64,000 bases of DNA from DAOUBP01 sp964474695 (GCA_964474695.1 CAYYTK010000006.1:110564-174563), one strand, 5' to 3'. Positions 33,619 through 43,593 are shown, numbered from the stretch's first letter. Notes: generated by a model not told the origin, from the sequence alone. Program-made: numbers and translations.

Positions 33619-33670
33619 TTGGGGCGCTGGGAAACCGGTCTCACCGCGGCGGGTGAAGTGCCCACCCGGC

Positions 33671-34666
33671 CTATGTCCAGCTACCCAGCACCTTCATGTA
33701 GTTGGCCCGCTCGAAAGCGGTGGCATCGGCCACATTGCGCTGGCTGAGTGCGCCTTTCATCTGGCCGACCGACTCGTACTCGTGGAGTTCCATCCATTGC
33801 TGCAGGCCGGCCACCATATCACCGATTTTGCCGACGCCTTGGCCCAGCAGCACCGAGGCCATGGTCGCGATATCTGCGCCGGCCATGATGGCCTTGACGA
33901 CATCTTCCGCCGTGTCGACGCCGGTGCTGAGGGCCAGGGATGCGTTGATGCGGCCGTAAAGGATGGCGATCCAACGCAGCGGCAGGCGCATCTCCCACGA
34001 CGTGCTCAGCACCAGGTGCGGCGTGACGGCCAACTCCTCCAGGTCAAAGTCAGGCTGGTAGAAGCGGTTGAACAACACCAGGCCATCGGCGCCCGCACGA
34101 TCGAGCCGAGCAGCCATATTGGGCAGCGCGCTGAAGAACGGGCTCAGCTTCATCGCTACCGGGATTTTCACCTGCGCCTTGACTTCGCGCAGGATCTCCA
34201 GATAGGTGTTTTCCACGCCCTCGCTTGTTAGCTCTGGCCGCGTAGGGATCAGGTAGACATTCAATTCCAGCGCATCCGCGCCAGCCTGCTCGATCAGCTT
34301 GGCGTAACGCGTCCAGCCGCCGGTGGTGACGCCGTTCAGGCTGCCGATAACAGGGATGTCTATGGCAGCCTTGGCCTTGCGGATCAGTTCCAGATAGTCG
34401 TCCGGGCCGCCCTGGTAGTCTTTCGCCTTGGGGAAGTAGGACGTTGCTTCAGCCGACATGAAAGCTTCCTGCTCAACGGCAAGATGTTGAGTCATAGCTT
34501 CAATGTCGATTTGTTCCTCAAACAGCGAATACATCGTGACCGCCGCTGCACCGGCATCTTCCATGGCTTTGATACCGCTGAGGCGCCGCGACAGCGGCGA
34601 TGCTGACGGCACAATGGGGTTCTTGAGCTTAAGGCCCATATAGCGAGTCGTGAGATCTAGCACCAT
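33671..34666 (-). CDS. Dihydroorotate-dehydrogenase-like flavoprotein
   Basis: 331-aa TIM-barrel protein of the PyrD family: L-K-L-K-N-P-I-V-P-S-A-S near the N terminus, G-S-L-N-G-V-T-T-G-G-W and A-L-S-T-G-V-D-T-A-E-D for FMN phosphate binding. It lacks an obvious catalytic-base Cys or Ser loop like true DHODs, and it follows pyruvate:ferredoxin oxidoreductase. Such pairs are annotated as DHOD-like proteins of unknown reaction; a ferredoxin-linked role is possible. Confidence 0.8.
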   Translation of the reverse strand: MVLDLTTRYMGLKLKNPIVPSASPLSRRLSGIKAMEDAGAAAVTMYSLFEEQIDIEAMTQHLAVEQEAFMSAEATSYFPKAKDYQGGPDDYLELIRKAKAAIDIPVIGSLNGVTTGGWTRYAKLIEQAGADALELNVYLIPTRPELTSEGVENTYLEILREVKAQVKIPVAMKLSPFFSALPNMAARLDRAGADGLVLFNRFYQPDFDLEELAVTPHLVLSTSWEMRLPLRWIAILYGRINASLALSTGVDTAEDVVKAIMAGADIATMASVLLGQGVGKIGDMVAGLQQWMELHEYESVGQMKGALSQRNVADATAFERANYMKVLGSWT

Positions 34667-34697
34667 TAGATCGCTCCTCTCTTGATGGAAGGTGACA

Positions 34698-34838
34698 AAT
34701 CGGCAGATTGGTGAACCAATGCATCAATCCATCGGCGTCCTGCTATTAGAAACTGGTGGATCGGCAACTTGCCATCAAGAATGCCGGATCCACCAGTTCA
34801 CGCATCTACCAGTTTACCACTCTACCGGTCTACCAGTT
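34698..34838. repeat. Repeat A copy 5, degenerate
   Basis: Opposite-sense degenerate units: CAGATTGGTGAACCAAT near 34704 and ATCTACCAGTTTACCACTCTACC from 34804, plus an inner GGTGGATCGGCAACTTG / ATGCCGGATCCACC pair. It lies between nifJ and the DHOD-like gene. Confidence 0.65.
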
Positions 34839-37800
34839 CACTCTTTCGCGAAGCTCAGCGCCGCCATCTGCTCCAACTGGCGCCAGCGTGCCAAGACATC
34901 CTCTTGGGCCAGGTTGAGCAGCATCTCGGCATGTTCCTCGTCGCGCTTGGCCAACGAGCTGTAGCGGGTCTCCCGGTAGACGTAATCTTTCAGCGGGATT
35001 TTCGGCGCCTTGGAATCCAACGACAGCGGGTTCTTGCCTGCGGCCGCGCTGGTCGGATTATAGCGGTAGAGCGGCCAGGCGGCGCTGTCCACGGCCAGCT
35101 TTTGTTGGCCCATGCCCAAGGTCATGTTGATGCCATGCGCGATGCAGTGGCTGTAGGCGATAATCAGGCTGGGGCCAGGGTATGCCTCAGCTTCCAGAAA
35201 CGCTTTGACAGTCTGGGCATCGTTGGCGCCCATGGCCACCTGGGCGACGTAAATCGTCCCCTGGCTCATGGCGATGGCGCCCAGGTCTTTCTTGGAAATC
35301 GGCTTGCCGCCGGCTGCGAAGCGGGCCACCGCAGCGCGCGGGGTTGCCTTCGACGCCTGGCCGCCGGTGTTGGAGTAGACCTGCGTATCGAGCACCAGGA
35401 CATTGATATCCAGCCCTGATGCCAACACATGATCCAGGCCGCCGTAGCCGATATCATAGGCCCAGCCGTCGCCGCCCATGATCCACACGCTGCGCTTCAC
35501 CAGCATGTCGGCGATGCTGTTGAGCTGCGCGGCCCACGAGTCGGTCAGGCCCGCGAGCTTCGTCTTGAGCTCGACAACGCGGGCGCGCTGTTCGGCGATG
35601 CCTTTCTCACTGCTCTGATCGGCGGACAGCAGCCCGTCGACGAGCGCATCCCCTAACTCAGCGCGGTGTGTTTGGGCAAGCTCGCGCGCGAACTCATTGT
35701 GCTTGTCGACGGTCAAACGGAAGCCCATGCCGAACTCGGCATTATCTTCGAAGAGGCTGTTGGACCACGCCGGGCCGCGGCCTTCCTTATCCTGCGCCCA
35801 AGGCGTCGTCGGCAGGTTGCCGCCGTAGATGGAAGAGCAGCCGGTTGCATTGGCGACGATAGCGCGATCGCCGAAGAGTTGGCTGACCAGCTTGACATAG
35901 GGGGTCTCGCCGCAGCCTGAGCATGCGCCGGAGAACTCAAAGAGCGGTTGGAGCAATTGCGAATTCTTGACGCTGTTCAGCGGGATCACCGTGCGGTCCA
36001 GCTCAGGCAGATCCAGGAAGAACTTGAAGTTGGCGCGCTCGGCGAAGCGGAGCGGCAGTTGGGGCTCCATGTTGATCGCCTTGTGCTTGGGTTCGCTCTT
36101 GCTCTTGGCCGGGCAGTTCTCAACACACAGGGCGCAGCCGGTGCAGTCTTCCGGCGCGACCTGGACGGTGTACTTCATGCCGGGCAGATCGCGGCTCTTG
36201 TAATCCACCGCCTTATAGGTCTCGGGCGCGCCGGCCAGGCTCTCCGGCGGGTAGACCTTGGTGCGGATGGCCGCGTGCGGGCACACCAGCGCGCACTTGC
36301 CGCACTGGATGCAGATCGAGGGATCCCAAACCGGAATTTCCAGCGCCAGGTTGCGTTTTTCCCACTGCGTGGTCGCCGTGGGCCAGGTGCCATCCACCGG
36401 GAACGCCGAAACAGGCAAGTTCTCGCCCTCGCCGAAGATGATCCGCGCCGTGACATCCTTGACGAACGCCGGCGCCTCGTCGGAGACCGGCGACTCCCTC
36501 TTGAGCTTGCTGGTGACCTCGTTCGGGTACTTTACCTCGTACAGGTGCGTCAGCGTGTGATCTACGGCCGCGAAGTTCTGCTGCACCACCACCTCGCCGC
36601 GCTTGCCGTACGTATGGCGGATCGACTCCTTGATCTTCGCGATCGCCTCATCCTTGGGCAGCACGCCGGAGATGGCGAAGAAGCAGGTCTGCATGATGGT
36701 GTTGATGCGGCCGCCCATGCCGGTCGCCTGCGCAACGCCGACCGCGTCGATGACGTAGAACTTCAGCTTCTTTTCGATGATCTGCGCCTGCACTTCCTGC
36801 GGGATACGATCCCAGACCTCATCCGGGCCGTAGGGGCTGGCGAGCAGGAAGGTCGCGCCCACCTCCGCCTTGGCCAGCACGTTGACGCGCTCCAGGAAGG
36901 TCCACTGATGGCAGGCGATGAAGTTGGCGGACTCGATCAGGTTGGACAGGCGGATCGGCTCCGGGCCGAAGCGCAGGTGCGAGGTTGTGACCGTGCCGGC
37001 CTTCTTCGAGTCATAGTAGAAGTAGCCCTGGGCGTAGTTGTCGGTTTCCTGGCCGATGATGCGGATGGAGTTGTGGTTTGCGCCCACCGTGCCATCCGAT
37101 CCCAGGCCGTAGAACAGCGCGCGCACGGCCCGCTTCGACTCGATGCTGTAGGTGGGGTCGTAGGCCAGGCTGGTGTGAGTGACATCGTCGTTGATACCGA
37201 CGGTGAAGTGGTTCTTCGGAGTGCCTGCCGCCATGTTGTCGAACACGCCCTTGACCATCGCCGGCGTGAATTCCTTGCTGGCCAACCCGTAGCGCCCGCC
37301 CAGCACCTTGAATGTGCGGCCCATCTCGGCCGCGGCGGTCACGACGTCCTGGTAGAGCGGTTCGCCCGCGCTGCCCGGTTCCTTGCAGCGATCGAGCGCC
37401 GTCACGATCTTCGCGCTCGCCGGGATCGCGGCCATCAGGAGCTCGGCGCTGAACGGCCGGAAGAGATGCACCTTCACCACGCCGACCTTCTCGCCGCAGC
37501 AGCCGGCCAGGTCATCCACTGTACCGTGTGCAATATCCGCCGCGGAGCCCATCAGGACCAAAACGCGCTCTGCATCGGGTGCGCCGACGTAATCGAAAAG
37601 CTGATACTGGCGGCCGGTCAGCTTGGCGAACTTATCCATCTCGTCCTGGACGATGGTCGGAACGGCCAGGTAATACGAATTGGCCGCCTCACGCGCCTGG
37701 AAGTAGACGTCGGGGTTCTGGGCCGTGCCGCGGATGATCGGGCGTTCGGGATTCAGCGCACGTTGGCGGTGGGCGAACACCAGGTCATCGTCGATCATCG

Positions 37801-38380
37801 CGCTGATGTCCTCGTCGCTCAGCTCTTCGATCTTGCGGATCTCATGGCTGGTGCGGAAGCCATCGAAGAAATGGATGAAGGGCACGCGCGACCGCAGCGT
37901 GGCAGCCTGGGCGATCAGCGCGATATCCATGACCTCTTGGGGATTGTTCGAGCAGAGCATGGCCCAGCCGGTGGACCGCGCGGCCATCACGTCGCTATGA
38001 TCACCGAAGATCGAGAGGGCATGCGCTGCCAGTGCGCGGGCCGCGACGTGGAAAACCGTCGAGGTCAGCTCGCCCGAGATCTTGAACATGTTGGGGATCA
38101 TGAGCAAGAGGCCTTGTGATGCGGTGAAGGTGGTGCTCAGGGCGCCGGTTTGCAGTGCACCGTGCACTGCGCCGGCCGCGCCGCCTTCCGATTGCATCTC
38201 AACCACAGTCGGCACCGTGCCCCAGATGTTCTTGCGCCCTTCAGCGCTCCACGCATCGGCCCATTCGCCCATGTTGCTGGACGGCGTAATGGGGTAGATG
38301 GCGATGACTTCGTTGGTCTTGTGCGCAACGTAGGCGGCTGCCTCGTTGCCGTCAATGGTGACGATTTCACGTCCTGACAT
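34838..38380 (-). CDS. nifJ: Pyruvate:ferredoxin (flavodoxin) oxidoreductase
   Basis: 1180-aa single-chain PFOR: pyruvate + CoA + oxidised ferredoxin gives acetyl-CoA + CO2 + reduced ferredoxin. The N-terminal domain starts at I-Y-P-I-T-P-S-S. The ferredoxin domain has C-I-Q-C-G-K-C-A-L-V-C-P and C-T-G-C-A-L-C-V-E-N-C-P. The C-terminal TPP domain has A-C-S-G-C-G-E-T-P and the G-G-D-G-W-A-Y-D-I-G-Y-G-G-L-D metal site. The start at 38380 follows GGAGGG, which removes a 20-residue upstream extension. It could oxidise the pyruvate made by purine or amino-acid breakdown, and marks an anaerobic life style. Confidence 0.95.
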   Translation of the reverse strand: MSGREIVTIDGNEAAAYVAHKTNEVIAIYPITPSSNMGEWADAWSAEGRKNIWGTVPTVVEMQSEGGAAGAVHGALQTGALSTTFTASQGLLLMIPNMFKISGELTSTVFHVAARALAAHALSIFGDHSDVMAARSTGWAMLCSNNPQEVMDIALIAQAATLRSRVPFIHFFDGFRTSHEIRKIEELSDEDISAMIDDDLVFAHRQRALNPERPIIRGTAQNPDVYFQAREAANSYYLAVPTIVQDEMDKFAKLTGRQYQLFDYVGAPDAERVLVLMGSAADIAHGTVDDLAGCCGEKVGVVKVHLFRPFSAELLMAAIPASAKIVTALDRCKEPGSAGEPLYQDVVTAAAEMGRTFKVLGGRYGLASKEFTPAMVKGVFDNMAAGTPKNHFTVGINDDVTHTSLAYDPTYSIESKRAVRALFYGLGSDGTVGANHNSIRIIGQETDNYAQGYFYYDSKKAGTVTTSHLRFGPEPIRLSNLIESANFIACHQWTFLERVNVLAKAEVGATFLLASPYGPDEVWDRIPQEVQAQIIEKKLKFYVIDAVGVAQATGMGGRINTIMQTCFFAISGVLPKDEAIAKIKESIRHTYGKRGEVVVQQNFAAVDHTLTHLYEVKYPNEVTSKLKRESPVSDEAPAFVKDVTARIIFGEGENLPVSAFPVDGTWPTATTQWEKRNLALEIPVWDPSICIQCGKCALVCPHAAIRTKVYPPESLAGAPETYKAVDYKSRDLPGMKYTVQVAPEDCTGCALCVENCPAKSKSEPKHKAINMEPQLPLRFAERANFKFFLDLPELDRTVIPLNSVKNSQLLQPLFEFSGACSGCGETPYVKLVSQLFGDRAIVANATGCSSIYGGNLPTTPWAQDKEGRGPAWSNSLFEDNAEFGMGFRLTVDKHNEFARELAQTHRAELGDALVDGLLSADQSSEKGIAEQRARVVELKTKLAGLTDSWAAQLNSIADMLVKRSVWIMGGDGWAYDIGYGGLDHVLASGLDINVLVLDTQVYSNTGGQASKATPRAAVARFAAGGKPISKKDLGAIAMSQGTIYVAQVAMGANDAQTVKAFLEAEAYPGPSLIIAYSHCIAHGINMTLGMGQQKLAVDSAAWPLYRYNPTSAAAGKNPLSLDSKAPKIPLKDYVYRETRYSSLAKRDEEHAEMLLNLAQEDVLARWRQLEQMAALSFAKE

Positions 38381-38437
38381 CTCTTTCCCTCCGAACGGTT
38401 GTGAATGATGCGCGCTAAATACGTGCGAACTGCGCGG

Positions 38438-38463
38438 CAAAAACGGACCCCCTGTCGGGTCCG
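38438..38463 (-). terminator. Rho-independent terminator after transporter system A
   Basis: On the minus strand, CGGACCC / GGGTCCG stem followed by TTTTT. It lies 100 bp after the last permease stop (38562) and about 60 bp before the nifJ start, so it either ends the transporter mRNA or attenuates nifJ. Confidence 0.62.
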
Positions 38464-38561
38464 CAACTAGCAGCGTTGCTGGTGTGCTAATACAAGCTAG
38501 GATAACACTGCCTGCGTGCCAAGGCTATGACAGACGTCATACGATAGGGAGTCCATACGGG

Positions 38562-39533
38562 TCAGCGCCCGCGTTCCCCGCGCACATACGGCAACCCCAG
38601 CGCGGCCGGCGCACCGATGCGTTTTTTCATCGCCTCGCGCGAGCCGATCACCAGGATGATGATCACCAGGGCGTAAGGCACCATTTGCAGAAAGAACCCT
38701 AGTTTCGGCGCATAGAAGAACGGATTCTTGAACCCCAGCAGCATCTGCGGCCCCTGAAGGTCAAGGATCAGCCGGCGCAGCGCGCCGAACATGTACCCCC
38801 CTGCGGCCGCCCGCCAGGGGTTCCATTGAGCGAAAATCACCAGGCCAACCGCGATCCACCCTTGCCCCCCTGTTGTCAGCTCGCTGAACCAGCCGGGCGA
38901 CACCGCCAGGCTGATCGTCGCACCGGCTAACCCGGCAAGCAGGCCGCCGATGAAGACATACAGATAGCGCAGTCCATAGACGTTGATCCCCAATGCATCG
39001 GCGGCCGAGGGATACTCACCCACCGCGCGCAGGTGCAGGCCCGGCCGCGTGCGGTTGATGTACAACCAGACCGCCGGCGTCAACAGATAGCCCAGATACA
39101 CCATGGGGCTGTGATTGGTGAACATGACCGGGCCGAGGAGGGGAATCTTCGACAGGACGGGGATGGTCCACATGGGCAGCAGTGATACCGCGCCCGCCTT
39201 GCTCAGCCCCTCGCCCAGCACCATGCTCAAGCCGATGCCCACGAAGTTGATGGCGAGGCCGCTGACCACCTGGTCGGCCTGGAAATTGATAGTTACCACC
39301 GCGTGAAGCAGCGCCAGGATGCCGGCCGCCAGCATGGCGTAGAGCACCCCCTGCCACGGGTGGCCGGTCTTGACCGCGGTGCTGTAGGCGGTCATCGCGC
39401 CGATCAGCATCATGCCCTCGACGCCGAGGTTCATCACGCCTGATCGCTCGGCCAGGATCTCGCCGATTGCCGCGAACAGAAGCACCGTTCCGCTCGCAAT
39501 GCCTGCTTGGAGGATGATGATCCAGTCAATCAT
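38562..39533 (-). CDS. Nucleoside-type ABC transporter permease 2 (system A)
   Basis: 323-aa BPD_transp_2 permease with about eight to nine hydrophobic segments, G-V-M-N-L-G-V-E-G-M-M and the coupling loop A-V-G-E-Y-P-S-A-A-D-A-L-G. It is 9 bp after the other permease and last in the system A operon. Confidence 0.92.
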   Translation of the reverse strand: MIDWIIILQAGIASGTVLLFAAIGEILAERSGVMNLGVEGMMLIGAMTAYSTAVKTGHPWQGVLYAMLAAGILALLHAVVTINFQADQVVSGLAINFVGIGLSMVLGEGLSKAGAVSLLPMWTIPVLSKIPLLGPVMFTNHSPMVYLGYLLTPAVWLYINRTRPGLHLRAVGEYPSAADALGINVYGLRYLYVFIGGLLAGLAGATISLAVSPGWFSELTTGGQGWIAVGLVIFAQWNPWRAAAGGYMFGALRRLILDLQGPQMLLGFKNPFFYAPKLGFFLQMVPYALVIIILVIGSREAMKKRIGAPAALGLPYVRGERGR

Positions 39534-39542
39534 GGGACCTTC

Positions 39543-40658
39543 CTACTTCCGCACCAAACGCACTCGATACCGCAGCAGCACATCGCTGGCGATCACGCAG
39601 AACAGAATAATGCCCTGGAGCATGCGCGGGACGCCGGACGGCTGGATTTCGCGGCCTGCCTGGATCAGGCCGCCGAACAGGATGGCGACCAGGATCACCG
39701 CGTAGGGGTTGAGCTTGGCCAGCCAGGCGATGATGATCGCTGTGAAGCCGTAGTTCGATGAAATCGCGCCCTGCAACCGGTGCACGACGCCGGAAACCTC
39801 GGACATACCGGCTAACCCCGCCAGCCCGCCCGAAACCAGCATCACCATTACGGTGTTCTTGACGATATCGACGCCCGCGTAATGCGCCGCGCGGCTGTTG
39901 TCGCCGATCAAGCGGATCTCATAGCCCCAGCGGCTGCGGGAAATGATGAACCACACCACCACCACAGCAACGAGACCTAGAACGATGCCGAAGTGCAGCG
40001 TCAGGCCGCTGAAGATCTTGACCTGCTTGGCATAATCGAGCAGCCGCGGCATCCACGCGCTCTTGGGGAACTGCGGCGACATCTGGAAGCCTGCCTCGCT
40101 CCAGGCGCCGAAGACCCAGAACAACACCCACGACGTCGCAATGTAGTTCATCATCAGCGTTGTGATGATCTCATTGACTTTGAACTTGGCTTTTAGATAG
40201 CCGGGAACAAAGCCCCACAGCGCACCGCAGACAAAGCCGGCCAGCGCCATCGCGGTCAGCATGATGGGGCGCGGCGTGCTGGCAGGCAGGATCGGGACCA
40301 GCACGACCGCGCTTGCCCCCCAGGCTCCCAGGAAGAACTGCCCCTCAGCGCCGATGTTCCAGAGCTTCATGCGGAAGGCCAGCGTACACGCCAGCCCCAA
40401 CAGGATCAGTGGAATGGCCTTGATCAGGGTGTCGTTGAACACCCCCAGGTTGCCGAAGGCGGCTTCGACGATGTGCTTGTAAGCGGCGAACGGGTGCCCG
40501 CCCGCCGCCTGGATCACAATCCCGCCGATGATGAACGCCACGATCAGCGCGCCGATCGACGTAGCGAACGGCAGCCAGCCCGGCGTCGTCAGCCGCCGCT
40601 CGGTGCGGATGGCATACGGGAAGCGAAATCCCCTCGTAGCGTTTTCACTTATGGCCAT
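39543..40658 (-). CDS. Nucleoside-type ABC transporter permease 1 (system A)
   Basis: 371-aa permease, with N-I-G-A-E-G-Q-F-F-L-G-A and the coupling loop L-I-G-D-N-S-R-A-A-H-Y-A-G. Its start overlaps the end of the ATPase gene by 14 bp. It pairs with the 38562 gene as the heterodimeric channel. Confidence 0.92.
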   Translation of the reverse strand: MAISENATRGFRFPYAIRTERRLTTPGWLPFATSIGALIVAFIIGGIVIQAAGGHPFAAYKHIVEAAFGNLGVFNDTLIKAIPLILLGLACTLAFRMKLWNIGAEGQFFLGAWGASAVVLVPILPASTPRPIMLTAMALAGFVCGALWGFVPGYLKAKFKVNEIITTLMMNYIATSWVLFWVFGAWSEAGFQMSPQFPKSAWMPRLLDYAKQVKIFSGLTLHFGIVLGLVAVVVVWFIISRSRWGYEIRLIGDNSRAAHYAGVDIVKNTVMVMLVSGGLAGLAGMSEVSGVVHRLQGAISSNYGFTAIIIAWLAKLNPYAVILVAILFGGLIQAGREIQPSGVPRMLQGIILFCVIASDVLLRYRVRLVRK

Positions 40659-42201
40659 AGCCTGCCCCCTGCTGTGCGCTTTCGCCGCGCGCTGTGCCGG
40701 CCATCATCAAGCCGATCTCGGTCAGTGTAGCCTCTTCGGCCTTCAACTCGCCCATATTCCGGCCCTCGTAGATGCCTACGATGCGATCGGACAGGGACAT
40801 GATCTCCTCGAGCTCCTCGGAGATCAACAGGATGGCGGTGCCGTTCTCGCGTTCGCGCAGCAGCACGCGCTGCACCGCTTCGATCGCGCCTACATCCAGC
40901 CCGCGGGTGGGTTGCACCGCAATAATCAACTTCGGCCCGGCGGTCATCTCGCGCGCCAGGATCGCCTTTTGCAGGTTGCCGCCTGAGAGCAGGCGCACTT
41001 GCACATCCACGTTGGGCGCCGCGATATCGTACTCCTTCTTCAGCGTGCTGGCTTGTTGGCGGATCACGGGGCGGTTGAGGATCCATCCGCGTGAGATGGG
41101 CGATGTGCGATAACTCTTCATGATCAAGTTGTCCGCCATGCTCAGGCCCGGCGAGCTGCCGACATGGTGGCGGTCTTCAGGGATATGCGCGACGCGGCGT
41201 TTGATGGCCGCATTCGGTTCTTTGTTGGCGATATCTTCTCCGTTGACGATCACACGACCACAAGAACACTGGCGCAATCCGGTGATGACCTGCGCTAACT
41301 CACTCTGCCCGTTGCCCGCCACGCCTGCAATGCCTACGATTTCGCCGGCATGCACCTGGATGCCAAATTCACGCAAAGCGGGCACGCCGCGATCGTTCTC
41401 GGCGCAGACATTCTCGACTGAGAGCACGACATCGCCGGCCGGAAGCGGTTTCTTGTCGACCGCAAAGACAACCTCGCGACCGACCATGAGTTGCGCCAAT
41501 TGGGCTTTGGTCACGCCCTCCGTGCTGAGCCCGGCCGCCGTGACCTTGCCGCCGCGCAACACGGTCACGCGGTTGGCGATGGAGAGCACCTCATGTAGTT
41601 TATGGCTGATGAAGACGATGGAATGGCCCTCGGCGACCATCGAGCGCAGGGTGACGAACAGTTCGTCGATTTCCTGTGGGGTTAGAACCGCGGTCGGCTC
41701 ATCCATGATGAGGACCTTGGCGCCCCGGTAGAGCATTTTCAAAATCTCGACGCGTTGCTGCTCGCCGACCGAAAGCTGCCAAATCTTCGCTTTGGGATCG
41801 ACCTTGAGGCCGTACTGCTCCTGAAGGGAGAGGATTTTCTTGTCCAACGCGTCCAACGCCAGGACAAATCGTGGCTCTGACAAGCCGAGGATGATGTTCT
41901 CTGTCACCGTTTGAGACGGGACCAGCATGAAGTGCTGGTGGATCATGCCGATGCCGGCCGTGATAGCATCGCGTGGCGAGCCAAAATTAACGCGCCTGCC
42001 ATCGACAAAGATCGTACCCTCTTCCGCCTTGTACATGCCGGCCAGCACATTCATCAAGGTGCTTTTGCCTGCGCCGTTTTCGCCCAAAAGCGCGTGCACT
42101 TCACCCTGGCGGAGGTCGAAATCTACATGATCATTGGCGAGGACACCAGGAAAACGTTTGACGATGCCCCGCATCTCGACAGCATTGACGATCTCGGGCA
42201 T
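40645..42201 (-). CDS. Nucleoside/BMP-type ABC transporter ATPase (system A)
   Basis: 518-aa double ATPase. First half: G-E-N-G-A-G-K-S-T, L-S-V-G-E-Q-Q and L-I-M-D-E-P. Second half: degenerate Walker A and L-S-G-G-N-L-Q-K. The start at 42201 follows GAGGT; the longer frame upstream runs into repeat A and is rejected. It is closely related to the system B ATPase, so the two systems are paralogues. Confidence 0.93.
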   Translation of the reverse strand: MPEIVNAVEMRGIVKRFPGVLANDHVDFDLRQGEVHALLGENGAGKSTLMNVLAGMYKAEEGTIFVDGRRVNFGSPRDAITAGIGMIHQHFMLVPSQTVTENIILGLSEPRFVLALDALDKKILSLQEQYGLKVDPKAKIWQLSVGEQQRVEILKMLYRGAKVLIMDEPTAVLTPQEIDELFVTLRSMVAEGHSIVFISHKLHEVLSIANRVTVLRGGKVTAAGLSTEGVTKAQLAQLMVGREVVFAVDKKPLPAGDVVLSVENVCAENDRGVPALREFGIQVHAGEIVGIAGVAGNGQSELAQVITGLRQCSCGRVIVNGEDIANKEPNAAIKRRVAHIPEDRHHVGSSPGLSMADNLIMKSYRTSPISRGWILNRPVIRQQASTLKKEYDIAAPNVDVQVRLLSGGNLQKAILAREMTAGPKLIIAVQPTRGLDVGAIEAVQRVLLRERENGTAILLISEELEEIMSLSDRIVGIYEGRNMGELKAEEATLTEIGLMMAGTARGESAQQGAGYGHK

Positions 42202-42219
42202 GGGGTACCTCACGGGGAG

Positions 42220-42315
42220 TCGGTGAATTGGTAAATTGGTAGATGGTAAATTGGTAGATTGGTGCCCCATGAGCCAGATTGAATGGCCCGGCCTACCAAT
42301 CTACCAATCTACCAG
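42220..42315. repeat. Repeat A copy 6
   Basis: GGTAAATTGGTAGATGGTAA and GGTAGATTGGT units (42230-42272), then opposite-sense CTACCAATCTACCAATCTACC (42292-42313). It fills the gap between the binding-protein and ATPase genes of system A. Confidence 0.85.
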
Positions 42316-42324
42316 GATACTAAC

Positions 42325-43593
42325 TTACTGTTTCGGCAGCTCTGCGATGACGCCGTCAGCCCACCAGTACATGCAGTACTTGCACGCCAGACCTTCGGCG
42401 CCGGGCGGGAACTGATCCAGGTCGGCCTGCACCATCTTCTCACCGGCCGGCACGACGATGTTGCCCTTGTTGTCCTTGATTGGGCCTGTGAAGACGTCGA
42501 AGCGGGTGAATTCGCCCTTCAACATCTTGGCCAGGGTGTCCTTCACCATCTGAATGTCTTCCGCGGGCAGGTCGGCCATGCCCTTGGTGGGCTGTTGCCC
42601 CTCCATGAAGCCATAGAGGCCCAGGCCGCCGCTCTCAGCGTCGAAGTAGTGCCAGCCAGGCTTATAGGACTTGTCCTGCACACCCTTTGCGATCTGGGTA
42701 TAGACGGGACCCCAGTTCCAGTACGGGGTGGTCAAGCAGCCATCCACCTTGCAGGAGCCTACATAATCGTAAGTGATGCCCCACTTACCCTTCGCAGTCG
42801 CAACGTCGGCCGGGGCCGGGGTGTCCGCACCGGTGAAGACCACCTGCGAGCCGGCGTCAAACAGAGAGGCCGCCGCTTCTTTTTCGATCACCGGATCGTG
42901 CCACGTGTTGAGCCAGCGCACGTCCATGGTGCATTCGGGGCAGGTTTTCTTCGCGCCCAGCATGAACGCATTGCCCAGGCGCAACTCTTCCGGAATCGGG
43001 AAGGTCGCCATGTAGCCGATCTTCGGATTACCATCCTTCTTGGCGCGGGAGCCTGCCACCATGCCGGCCAGGTACTTCATGTCCTCCATCGCACCCATGA
43101 GGTTGCCGAAGTTCGCGTTGTTGGACTTGTAGCCGCTGACATGGATGAACGTTTGATCGGGGAACTCCTCAGCCACCGTGCCGGTCGCATCCATGTAGCC
43201 GAACGAAGTGGTCAGGATCAGTTGAAAGCCCTTGCGCGCCAGCGAGCGGATAACCTGCTCGGCCTCGGCGCCTTCCGGGACGTTTTCGACGTAGGCCACA
43301 TGTGCATCGGCCATGTTCTTCTCAAGGTAGGTCAGGCCTTCGTAGTGCGCCTGGCTCCAGCCGCCATCGTCGTGCGGGCCGATCAGCACGGCGGCAACGT
43401 TGAACTTGCCGGCGACGACCTCAGGGATCTGCAGGGCGGGTGCTTCGGCCGGCGCCTGGGCCGGCGCGGTGGTTGCTTCCGCCGGTGCAGCAGTCGCCGG
43501 TGCGGCCGTCGGGGCGGCCCCCGGTGTACAGGCGCCGACGAGCATGGTGATGACTGCCAGCAGGGCAATCACGCTCCAAAGCTGCTTACGCAT
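42325..43593 (-). CDS. BMP-family substrate-binding lipoprotein (system A)
   Basis: 422-aa lipoprotein with lipobox L-V-G-A-C (Cys22), an Ala/Pro-rich linker (about residues 24-60) and a PnrA/Med-type binding domain beginning at V-A-A-V-L-I-G-P-H-D-D-G-G-W-S. It is about 90 residues longer than the system B protein. It is the first gene of system A, divergent from adenine deaminase, which supports purine-base or nucleoside import. Confidence 0.92.
   Translation of the reverse strand: MRKQLWSVIALLAVITMLVGACTPGAAPTAAPATAAPAEATTAPAQAPAEAPALQIPEVVAGKFNVAAVLIGPHDDGGWSQAHYEGLTYLEKNMADAHVAYVENVPEGAEAEQVIRSLARKGFQLILTTSFGYMDATGTVAEEFPDQTFIHVSGYKSNNANFGNLMGAMEDMKYLAGMVAGSRAKKDGNPKIGYMATFPIPEELRLGNAFMLGAKKTCPECTMDVRWLNTWHDPVIEKEAAASLFDAGSQVVFTGADTPAPADVATAKGKWGITYDYVGSCKVDGCLTTPYWNWGPVYTQIAKGVQDKSYKPGWHYFDAESGGLGLYGFMEGQQPTKGMADLPAEDIQMVKDTLAKMLKGEFTRFDVFTGPIKDNKGNIVVPAGEKMVQADLDQFPPGAEGLACKYCMYWWADGVIAELPKQ

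Larger units (their letters stand above)
33284..33670. other. 387-bp gene-free region: promoter, operator and hairpin
   Basis: No credible gene. It holds a promoter (33509-33537), a perfect palindrome (33480-33508), a long GC hairpin (33576-33618) just past the end of the DHOD-like gene, and about 200 bp of leader before the permease. Confidence 0.7.
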
